Shown here: piece by piece, positions 10,503 through 22,500 of the stretch
Numbering within the stretch: position 1 is the stretch's first letter
Layout: each line of letters begins with the position of its first letter
Translations under genes and position numbers: made by a program
Assembly: GCA_900618425.1 (NCBI GenBank)
Contig: UZAN01044800.1
Location: 196 to 26,829 of the forward strand
DNA: 26,634 nucleotides
Reading direction: 5' to 3'
From: Echinostoma caproni
Taxonomy: Eukaryota; Platyhelminthes; Trematoda; Plagiorchiida; Echinostomatidae
The notes under the pieces: model-generated
Seen by the model: the letters and a program-made list of their open reading frames with translations, nothing else
Databases searched by the model: none
Told to the model about the DNA's origin: nothing

Positions 10503-13500
10503 AAGCATGACACTTTGCTTCTCGGAAAAAAATGATTTCGATCTGCCTTCTTTCCCATTCGCAGGTCCGGTATCGGACAATCTGTCCGTCGAAAACGAAG
10601 CCGAAATCTTACTTTCTTCAACAAAATTGAAGTATGAGGTAGACTTTTCAAACCGTCTGTGAGTAATATTATCAACCGACTTGATTGTTCGCATTGAAAG
10701 CTAGCTAAGAGGTATTCTTCACGTGTACCCAAGGAAAAGATTGATTTCAAGCATAAGCATTTTCATTCCCACTAAAATGAAAAGTGGGTGAATTATGAGG
10801 CAAATGTATGTTCTTTCTAGTTCTCAATGAAGTGGATGGCGTGAGAGTGATTTCTATTGGTTAGGTTTTCACCAACACTGTAATTCACTTGCTATAAAAA
10901 TATGGAATGACATGACAAGTGGGGCAGCATGGCAAATTTTATCTGTTTCCCAATTACATCCCGCTTCCAAATCACGTGCTCTAAAGTGTATTCAACAGAG
11001 GTCGCCTGTTCTAGGTCACATGTGCTGTCGATTGGATTATGATTAGCAAAAGCCTTATCACGGTACCATGCGAACCGCAGCACCGATGGATTCCAGGAAG
11101 CAATAAGCATTCAAAGTTCGGGGTGAACGATGAGGAATATATTTTTTGGTGATTGGACGCAATTTTCAATTTATTATTACTTTAAGATTCACAAGCATGT
11201 TTATGTAGTGAATTTCGTCGTGAATGGAGTAAATGGAGCGTGAAGTGAGAATCAAGGAAAAACTGAATGGCTACTTTGATCTCGTTGGGTTTCATCAGTC
11301 GTGTGAATCCATCAACCAACTAGAGATTGAATACTGGCCCTCTCAGGTGAAAAGGAAGCACGTTGGAAAAGTATTGAAAATCGGTCTTCCTGATTCGGGA
11401 GAACTGGACTTCATTTTCTCTGCTCACCCAGCTTGGAATTTTGTTTGCAAACATTTCATCACCAGCCGAGGTGACATCGTCCGTGTGGACTGACTGCTGA
11501 GCTTAGTGAACAGGCGAAATGACACAAAGAAGTAAACTTCCCACTTGGCCATCCGGTAGCTAACCAGACTGTTCTTCATTTTGCCTATACACGATACAAG
11601 AGCATGTCTCACATGTAACAATCCATGTGACACTGGGATGGACTGTCGCCAGTGACCACTAATAAATGCTAATTCTCATGATGTCTCCAGCTGACCAAAG
11701 TTTGTTTCACTTTATTTTATTTTCGTAGCACACTACAAAAGCTAAACAAGAAAAAATCTCCTTATTCCTCTGCTCCGCCTTATAGCTTATCACCCTCACA
11801 GCTTCTTCCCACTTGGTTTGCGGTCTGCAAGCAAGCCACGAGAGGGCTGGCAATTCGCTTATAGTTGCAAAACATCTCTTAGGTAAAAGAGGATGATCAA
11901 TTCTCCATAGAAATCATTTGAACTCATCCTTACAGAGGCAATGGTGCCAGGACGCCAGGACGCCAGGACGGTTGTCGAAAAAGGATATTCATCAATTACG
12001 TTGAGAAGCAAATTTTTGCCAACTTGGTGAAATTCAACAGGCAGTCTGTGTTATCAAGCACATGTCCTTTCGCTGAAAGGGAGAGATATGTCATGTGGGC
12101 ACTAGACATACCATAGATTAACTAATACTAACCAACATTTAGTTACACCTCCCATTGTTCTAGCCTAACATCCGAAAGGAACAAAGCTTTTGGTCTTAAG
12201 CGGGATCTGAGCCATGATGCCTTCATTTTGTGGCAGGATTTTTTCCACTGTGAAGTTTTAAGTATGCGGTACTTTTATGAACAGTTTCAACAGACCTCTT
12301 AAGGTTGATCTTGTCCAATGCGCTGCTGTGCATGCGGTTTCTCTACACCCATTTCAGCGCCGGCTGCAAGATTATTTTGCATGAAAAATATACCAGAATA
12401 GGATTTTCTAATGTTATCAGTTCACAGTGGAGAAAGTCTATTTTCTAATATTGTTTTCAGTGACCAACTCCCCAGTCTCTTCATTGTGAGTGCTGTTGGC
12501 GATATGGTCAATGATGCGCAGCTGGATGATAATTTGTGTGCTGTGCGTGAGTTCCTGATCATTTTATTTTCGTCAATGAATGGTTGCTCGGTTAAGGATT
12601 TCCTGTTGAAAGTCAGGGACGAAAAATTACATACAAATATTAGATATTCTAAACACTCTGGGAAATAGAATAACTCACATTATGTCAATGCGACACAGTC
12701 AATGAATTAGGAGCATGGACAGCTGATTGTTTCTCAAAAATTTACGCTTACTGGCACGTTAAATTGACGCAATTTGATAACATAAGATTCGGCGATTTGG
12801 CTCCAAAACGCGAACAGCACCGAATTTTTCCTATAAATAGAGAAGCCTAAGAGCAAACCTTAGAAATCACACAATCAATAGGGTAAATAGAAATCGTGAT
12901 GGAGGTCAGCATCGCTAGTTTGCTAGTTATATGCTTTTCAGGTTTTACTCACTAATGTGGAAAACTAGTGAGTGTTTGCTAAGGGATATCATCAATGGAT
13001 AAATATTATTTTACGTCTTTTGCACGATAATTTTCTTTCTACATGGAACCTGTCAAAGTGTGTGCAGATGGGATATTGATCAAACACAATCTTTATCTCG
13101 ACAATGTTTGTATGATAGGATAAACCACTTTGGCTTAGTTGAAGCGAAACTCACGCGAAGAGGACTTTGATAACTTGCGCATGTTAACACAGTCTCAACA
13201 GCTGCCAAATCGTCCATGTTTATTTCATACTTGTCTGAGCTGGGTTGATGCAGAATGCCAAATAAAGCACTGTGCTCTGATCCGTATAACAAATAAGTTG
13301 GTACATGGTTCGTTCTCGAGTGACATGCTTGTCTGGGTGCTCAAACCAAAGCAGATCGGGTTTGAGGGAATTCACATCTGGAGCATTGACGTGGCCACAG
13401 TATGATCCACAAAGCAGTGGGGCGGTGTGTGTGTGTATGTGTGCAAACCACAGACCATTTCGGGGCCTGGTGCTCGATCACTTGTGTTGTGTCCAGTCAA

Positions 13501-16500
13501 GTTGAGTCTATAGAATAGCTTTATTCACAGAGCAGCGGGATTTTAGTCGTGTGCTCATTGAACTTCGTATCATTCGAGGATTTTCATATTACAAAATGAT
13601 GACAATGAGAAAGAGCATGCCATCGACGAAAGCGATCATTTCAACCGATATGGACTCCTGTTGTTAAAGATATCAGGTGATAGATTATCAGTTCAGTTCA
13701 GTTTTTACAATCATTAATCATGCACTTTCGTGAGCCGGTTTCGGTTTCTGTCTTTTAGTGCCCCATTTGGATAAAAGAGCAGAAAGAATAGTGGAGTGTT
13801 GAAAGCAAATTCAAGCGGGAGATGGAGAGTTCATATAGAATGGTGTTGGGGAATAATGACTAGATGCACGAGCGCCACTGTTTGCGACATCCAGCCATAT
13901 CACTCAGTGTATCTAACCATCGGTGACCATCATCCCGAGGTCCCCATCCAGGGAGTTTAACGGAGCCTATGTGACCTTGTCTCCTGATTAGGGTTTTTGC
14001 CCCTCCATACCCGGTCTTTGTTTGACCACCCTTGACCCTTTTCCAACCGCTACCTGCCTCGGCAAACATCGCTTGGCGTGGCAACCTATTTGGGGACATG
14101 CGTAAAACATGCCCTAACCAACGTAATCTATCGAGGTCGATCACTTGCTCCAGTGAACAACCGCGACTGCCTAAAACTCTAAGCCTGACCCAAGCATTGC
14201 TCGTCCGGTTACCCCATCAGACTCGGGCAATGCGACGTAGACAGTGGTGTTCGAACACCGACAATCTACTTTTATACTGTTCCCGCATTGGCCAAGTCTC
14301 TGCGCCGTAGAGCAGGACTGGCCGAACTGCTGCAGCATACACTCGACCCTTCACGGACAGCCGGATTTCGCGACGGCGCCACAAATGTCTCAGGTTGGCC
14401 AATGCCAACCGAGCCTTTTTTATACGCGCCGACACTTCATCTATGATGCGTCCGCCAGGTGAGATATAGCTGCCCAGATAACAAAATTTGTCTATTTCCT
14501 TTACTTTTTCCCCATTCAGAGTGAGACTGGGTGCTGGACCAAACCAATCTTGGAGCAACACTTTACACTTTGAAGGGGTAAAACGCATGCCGAACATGGC
14601 TACACTAGCACTCAAACTATCCAGAAAAGCTTACAACTTGCATGAATCTTCACTTAGTAGCACAATGTCGTCTGCATACTTGAGAGCAGAAAGTCTGCCA
14701 CCTTGCAGTAAATCATTACTACTATCCTCGCACGAGGATAGGGCTGTTTCAAGAATTAAATCTATCACGAAGTTAAATAGAAATGAAGAAACAGGACAAC
14801 CCTATCGAACACCACTTTCCGTGATGAACTCGGGTGAAAAAGTATAGAATAGAGCGATTGTAATATTGAAATAAACTTCTCGGGTACACCGTTTAAAGCA
14901 AGACAGCCCCAGAGTTTAGAGCGGTCGACTGAGTCAAAGGCCGCTTTTAGATCGAGAAAGATGAAAATGGTGGGTCTATGAAAGGAGTGTCTGTGTTCTA
15001 GAATTTGACAAAGAGTGAAGATGTGCATAATAATTTGTACTAAGTGATGCGCAAATAAGTAGATCAGCAAATAAAAATAAGAAATAAATAATAATAAATA
15101 ATAATAATAATAATAATAATAAATAATAAAATAAAATGGGGTTAAGTGGGTGAGTGGCGTCGGCCATTATCTATAGATGACAATTTTTTCAGACAATAGA
15201 ATTCTATAGAAAACCTCGATAGACCACTTATAAGCCAGGATAAAATGCGGTATTCTTCTATTCTGAGACTAGTAGACGACGGTTTATATATCCAGGTTGT
15301 CGAAAGTACCAAATGGCCCCAATAAACCGGTATTAATGACAACCAGAATGATTTAAAACCAGTTTTTGCACCTCTATACTAAGCGTTGAAAACAATGGTT
15401 TTCAGCTCCTCGTTGCGTCACCTTTTTATTATCGGCTCGTCAACTATTTATAAATAATGTTTATTGCCTTTTTGTGACCACGTGGTTTTACAACGAAGTT
15501 GACATAGGTTTGAGATTTTTAGCCTTTTCTCCATATTTCAAAATTATTTAACAATCATTTTTTGTTGCAGAAAACCGCTCCGCAATCAGCGAGAATAGCC
15601 TCAGAATCATCTCTTTTGAGGTAAGACTGCTTGCATTCTGCTACATCTCGATACGATTATCACCCCATGAAGATGACAAAGACTACCAGAGGAGAAGCGA
15701 TTTTTTTCATCCGATATTCTTGTGCATAGAGAACATGAGCACGCAATTACAAACTACCAAAATGAATGACTAAGGCAAAAAACTTAAAAACCCGGAGCCT
15801 CTATTGGTTGCACAAACATTTAATTCAAGTTTTGGAAACAATGCCCACAAGATGGCAAGTGATTATTGCCATTCGTTTAAAGTGTTCACTGTTTCCCAGG
15901 TGGGTCTGAGAAACCTCATGTTTTGGTGGTCAAATAATGGTGGGATGCATAAAGTACACACGGTTGATGATATCAAACTAGGACAGAACAGCTGTCAACA
16001 GCCATTCTATTGGCGATCCCATCAACGTTCCGATTCCAACTGAAATGCATTCAGTGTGAACTAGAATCCTCAGCCGAAACAAAGTAAACAGCAATGCACT
16101 GCCCGGTGCATGCAAAAAAACCACAACATTCTAACCAAGGTTGCGCTTTTCCTACTGGATTTCCGAAATAATGGTGGGGCTTTTCAGTACAAAAGCACTT
16201 GTGTTCCCTGGTTGGAATCATTATTCCCGTATCAAGGGAGGAAAAATGTTCAATTTTAGAAAATGCAATAACTTATGGGCATGACAATAAAAGTTGTCGT
16301 ACTTTTGTTGGGTGTGATCTTCGCTGTGTCCGTTTCTCTTGTTCTTACTCATCCTCTTTTTATTGATAGATAGCTCAGCTGTTTTGGAATTCCCATTGTA
16401 ATGATCACATGCGATTTGAAGATTCCTCATGTTGCCGTGATCTGGACCCCTTGACCGAGATACAAAGACGCTGTTTCATTCTCATAGGAATATGGTAAGT

Positions 16501-19500
16501 TCGTCCGGTTTATTTGTGAACTTTAGGAAAAATGTAGTATTTTTGCAAACAGTGCAAGCAAGAGTTTATCCACCGGAATAAAATTTATTCATACGGGATG
16601 TATTGAATTTATGCGTCGTTTCACAAAGAGAGCACATCAATTTGGTTATACTGACATACCGAATAACGCTATACGAAATCTATGAACACAAAGGAAGTGA
16701 TTTAAAAGTTCAGCGAGAAAAAAGCTCTGCTTCTTGCTATTTTAAGCTTTAAATTAGTCTCTTGTTTCTTACTCATTTGGACCCAGAATTTGAGGAGCAC
16801 TCGTAAAGATCGACGGTTGGCTGTCAAAGGATTGCAGTTTAGTAATCGAGTTTCATCCGAACTGCCTTCACTTCAAGAAGCTGTACAGCTTAAAATGGTG
16901 TAATATTTCAAAATTCCACGTTTGATTATTATAACTCACAGTCCACGAGAGAGAAAATGATATGTTTTAGTCATAGATGAACAGATTTACGGTAATAATA
17001 TCGGGGCAGCTGATTGGACTACAAAAGAGTTAAATTGTGCTGTAGTGCTGTCTCACTAATGTCAAGTGAGTAGAAAACTGCATCCTAGTTTTTCCTGTTT
17101 CTATTTTAGCATGGGCGTCACAATTATTCTATTTGTTTACATAAAGTGCACCAAAGGTGAGTGAATAGGAATTTGTAATCACCAAGGATTTCCGCATATT
17201 ATTTTGCCCTACATTGTCTTGCTCAGGTGGGAGTGGTGATGGAGTACGCTTCGGGTAAATAGCATGAGCAAATTTACGTATGTTTAATGCAGTAAGGAGC
17301 TCTTATCATGGATTCATTGTAGACGCATCTTCGATGGTTTAATTCACAAATCACTACTACTTTATGAATTTGTAAGAGAACTCGAGGTTACATATTGAGC
17401 CGCATGGTCAAATGGCCCCAGTTAATTTAAGTTGAAAAGAGATGGTGTTGTGTGTGGGTTTCAATGATGAATCAACTATGGACAAGTTTTCTTCACCATG
17501 TCGTCTTTGTGCGCTGATAGATACGTGTGACTAGAGTGGATTCACTGAAAGAAGTTATCACGTTCGGATTCTCATTTACGGAGTATGGTGCCTTAAGTGC
17601 TTCATGCGTATTTTGCAACTTGAAGGTATTTCAGTAGTATGTTTGTTAAATTATTTTCATGAGAGTATAGGAGGATTTGATTCAATTTCTTTGAAAGAAT
17701 TCCTCGTGTATAGAGCAAATGAAGGGTGAACTGCAAAGCTAGGAAGTAGTACGCAGCCGTTTAGATCTGCTTGGGTGGCCGAGGGGTGGCCGAGTGAGTA
17801 CATGCTTGCGTTCTACCTGTGAGATCCTCAGTTGGGTGATGAGACCCAGGCCAGATCGAAACAGCTGTACATTGCTTCAGAGCTTTTCAGTTCACGCCTC
17901 ANACACGACAAGTTTAATCTATAAAATCATTTTCAAACGGACATTTTGAGTACAAAATAGATTAATTACATCAAAACGATTGAGTTTTATCCCTCACAAG
18001 TAAAGATAAACTGATTGCTTGTATAACTGGACTACAACCTTCAAAGCCATAATACCTGTCAGGTAAACAGCTATCAACTATCCCTGCCNGTGAGGAAGAT
18101 GCAGACAAGGATGAGGACGATAATGAAAAACTGCATGCTGCTGCGCGGATGCAGTTAAACATTTGTAAGAATGAGCTATATTATTGCACAGAATACAAAA
18201 CTGAATAGATTCCCCAATTGCTTCCGAACAACCTGAAGTGCAGCTCACTTGACTTTAAAAGTGACCCGATAACAGGGATAAGACAATTTAATTCGTGTAG
18301 CAAAACAGATGCGTTCTGACTGATTTTCACCGCATTTTCTGCAACATATTCCAGAAATGAAACTGCCTGAACAATCACATTGGAATGATCAGCAAAATTT
18401 ACAATTCTGTAAATCGATTTTCGATTTGACTGTATCCTTGAAAGAAGTTTACCGGTTTTTCTCCCTATTATCTCGGTTCGGAATGATTCTTATTTACATT
18501 TATCTATGCGATCGGTAAGTTTTATTTGAAAAAAAGTTTTTTGTGTGCCAACAATCACATTATGTTTCTTTTCCGCAAGGTCGTTTCATGCACATACATT
18601 TACAATAGTCAGTGAATTTTGGTGATGAAGTGCCATTGCATTGAAGTTGAAAGGTTACGCGCAGTGTGAAACTGTACGTTCAGAGCTGGTTTACGAAATT
18701 GTGTACGTGAAAGATATCTCATGAACTGGGAATTTTCGGCTGCCCGTTTTGGCCTAGTTTGATGCAGACAGGATAGAATGAATGGCTGGATAGGACTCAT
18801 GTAAGTCGTCAAGTATTCAGGACCACCTCCATGGAAAATTCATAAATATACCGAATTCGAATTAGGGAGGAAAAAAGATTGCGGAATAGTAGGTTAGTGA
18901 CCGAAAGGAAGACGGCAATATTAATTTTTCTTATCTATTTCTTAAATCCTCACCCATGATGTTTTGGATGAATTATTTTTTGACGATAGAGTCTTTTAAA
19001 ATTTCTGAAAGCTAAATTTAAAATGAAAATTTCCCCTCACCTATAAGAATGCATTCCCATATTCTTACTTAAGATGAGGCTGTTCCATTATCTATGCAAC
19101 ACTTTGTGATGGAATCACTCATGCGAACTCAATATAAACTTGATAGAGACCAAATAACTTTTGCCTCATCGGGCTCTGTAAATTAATCCTACTGTTCGGG
19201 CATCACTCCATGGGAGATTAGTCATTTTCTGCTCATTTTCTACATTTCGTTTTTTGGTTAAATAAATAGCATGACTTAGCCCATGAAGAACAACAAACAA
19301 CTTTTTTGTTTTTTTATTTGAGCTCATCATCAGCGTTAGTGTCCCTGTTGGTAAATATATATTGCTCAAAAAGCTCATTAAGTTACACAGAATAACTTTC
19401 ATGTTGAACGCTGAACGTATTGGTGAAATCATCCAATTTTTCGGTCCAAACCATGAAAATGGAGACGAAAGATGGCCTAAAATGGTCTTCACGGTATTTG

Positions 19501-22500
19501 TAAATACAGGTCCAAGTATGCTAAATATTTTTGTCTGCTTGAGATTTGATTTATTAGCCCTGATTTTCACGCGGAACACATTTCTAATTGATTTTTCATG
19601 TTTGAGTTTCCACTGAATTATATTCCTCCAGAACACGAATCTTCTCAAACAGAAACAAATCATTTTGTTGGAAAACTATGATTCTGTCTCTGGTCATCTT
19701 CTTGGTGGCCGGTTTGTTTTGCGTAAATAGAACAAACGAGGTAAGTCGTTCATGCAGGGGAAATACATGCTGTTTTGATCTTCTGTAAAACTAACTTGAG
19801 GCAAAGAACCAATTCGTTAACTGAAAATAAACATTCATGTTATCCTATGTTTCCTGGACTGTTGATCCACCAAACGAGTAATCTATCTCAGAGAAGCCCT
19901 TCCTGCTCAGTGGTTCATTGCATGTTTTGATTTTTAAGGGTACAGGAGGAAAATCTAACAAGTTCCATGGTTTAGTGAAAAGTTTTGTGAGAATTTCGAC
20001 TGCTGCTTCATCTCTGTTTTTCTTTTCTTTCTCGGAACCGGAACCGTGTATCTTCGAGTTGAGAGCTAATTTGCTTGCCCCTAATGTACACCAACAATAG
20101 CAAGCAAATAACCACATTAATATTAGGATGCTGTACATTGATGAGTCCAGTCACCAGCAAAAGGTGCTAAAATGGATAAAGTGCGTATTGCATTTTAAAT
20201 CGAGTGAACTCCTTCAATCACAATCTTCTGATTTCATGAAAAACTCATACAATTAGATGATAAGTTAAGTGGCATGAAAATGGTACGGAAATCATTTTGG
20301 TTTCGTCCCTATTAAGTGACAGACTGCGGTAAAAGAGCTCTTAGTTTTGACCATATATATACATATACATGTATATTTTTATTTTCAAGGAAAGCGTCCT
20401 TTTCAGGAAACCAAAGGTTGCTAGATGTTACCGAATGCTTATTCAAGTTGTAGATAAGCTTTAATCCATGTAGGTGGTTAATCTTGCATGGATGCGAACT
20501 GCTCCATTTAGTGGGAGATTGAGAATGGTGAGTGGCACTTTTAGGATATGGTGAATGTTTTGAAAGGTTAGCGACTTCTGTGTCACAAAACATCTTGATA
20601 AGCGGGTAGCTGGCACTTAAGAATTATGACCTCCGTCGTTATCGCGTAGCTTCCCATGTTGGATATGCAACTTCCAGAGGTACACCGATAACAGATAATG
20701 TTGGCTGCTTCAATTGAAAATCTTTTATTGACAAATTCCCCTCCAACAACAAACCACTCAGTCTTGAGTGCTCTTACATTCCTGGTCATTCGATGTCGGT
20801 ATTTGGAGCCCAATAGAAAAATTGTATGAGATAAAACTTGTGTGAAAGAGCAGTCCATCAAGTGTATTCTAATCGAAGCTGTAGAGTTTTAAAGAAAATG
20901 TCGATTTCACTAATGCGCAGATTGTTCATCTCTAGTTACGTGAACAATAAACATGCTATTTTTAGAAGTGGTTTTCTAACCGATACCCATAACCTTGCAA
21001 TAGTGCACAAACAATAAATTTGTTTTGAGGCTAATGCGACCGCGTACTCCTTTTTAGACTCGCATCAACCACATGGATATCACTCGTGAATGGAAAGGCT
21101 TAATGCAAATATACATACTAATTTATCACTTTTCCGGGGCATTTCACGTAAGTATTATTTTTGTTTATAACTGTCGGAACTATGCGACATTTTACGACTG
21201 AACTGTATTTCAAATACAGATCGTGCATGCTTTTCACATACAACGTGATGGCAATGGTCAAACTCATCATTACGTCGTCTTTTGCAAAGATTTTATCATG
21301 GATTAGCACCCTGCAGTGAAACTGATATCGCACGCGTGCTAAATTTTCGAAACGTGATTGTGAGAACTGAACTTCGGTTCGATACACCACCCGTCCTGTT
21401 TGATTTATTACTGAAATGGTTATCCTTGTTACTGGGCAACAAAGCCATCGACTGTGGTGAGACGCAGTTGAAAACACATCGTAGGAAACTGCTTTCCGAC
21501 TGATGGTAACTGTTTGAGGCACTACTCTTACATACAATAGGTCCTCACCGCTAGTCTAGGTGCTCCGTCCAAGTTTGGGGCATTGTATCGACCACCTCGA
21601 GTCACCTGGAACTATTTCGGAAAATTAATTTTCTTCTAAATATTCAATTCATGTTTATTTTGTATCCAGTTACTATTATTTTAATTTCCAAATTTTCTAG
21701 ATCATCGGAATCAGAGAAGCCACTTCCCCCGTAGCCCTTGTGTCGGCTGAACTCGGAGTAACTGACAAAGCTAATCTCAATCCTCTCTTCAAATGCATCC
21801 AAATATGTCAGACAACTATTTTCTATGTTGTACTGGAACGTAAGAGATTTACCGTAGATACCTCTTTCTGATGGACTCCGTTCAAGAAAGTAAACCTTTG
21901 GATAAAAGGGTGCCTGTTTCCAGCTCTGTTTTTCTTTATTATTCCCCAACCTTTCTTCTGCATACCTATCTCTCTCCCCCTAAAAGTTTGCAGCGCTTAA
22001 CCGTCACAAAAGAATCTTTCATGATCACCTAACAATTATTTTTACAATAGATTGCAGCACATTAAGGTAGATCTCACATTTTCTAAACCTCACCTAGAGG
22101 AAAAAGCTTCGGGATACTGTTTTTTCATTTTTCAACTTTAATCTGATATCATTGATCTCTTAAATGCTCTTCCCGATGGTGACACGTAATTACAACCGGC
22201 AGTGCTGTGTCTGGTGAAAAAGAACCTAATCCATATGACTTAAGATAATCCAATGACAACCTATCTGAAATAGGATGTTTCTCCATTCAATTCGGTTTAA
22301 AACTTAATCCCCCTGTATGTATGTCCTGCGTCTATTTTAGGTTGTTCTGGTTCTGCGTTTTCAAACCACTTTCTTATTGAATTCCCATTGTTATACTGAA
22401 TTTACTCTACCAAGTATTTAGACAGTACAGTTAAACACTCGTATATTTTCCATCACATTGAGATAACGGAATTTCTGATTTTCGTGCTCCAAAGCCTCGT

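Larger units (their letters stand above)
12547..15570 (+). other. Intron 9 of the CASD1-like gene, with RTE insert
   Basis: The 3.0-kb intron holds the antisense LINE fragment at 13860-15035, a GT-rich microsatellite at 13425-13443 and an AAT-rich microsatellite at 15080-15136. Small frames at 13080-13405 on both strands are unassigned. Confidence 0.6.

Noticed and set aside
10821..10859. Exon-like piece encoding V-D-G-V-R-V, considered as the missing D-G-L-H motif
   Set aside because: It needs phase 1 at its start, but exon 8 ends in phase 2; exon 9 at 12461 fits both phase and alignment.
11233..11493. 86-codon + strand frame in intron 8
   Set aside because: No recognisable motif, no good splice sites and no fit to the CASD1-like phases. 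Noted only in the intron entry.
19166..19663. The longest open frame in the window, 165 codons on the minus strand
   Set aside because: It overlaps a well-supported CASD1-like exon in antisense, shows no domain, and the sequence is low-complexity basic; most likely chance in AT-rich DNA.
19677..19740. ATG followed by a signal-peptide-like run, as the first exon of a secreted protein
   Set aside because: The frame is continuous with CASD1-like exons on both sides and the residues upstream of the Met match the family.
21118..21537. 139-codon minus-strand frame and an overlapping 73-codon + frame
   Set aside because: They overlap each other and the REWKG exon region; neither shows a motif.
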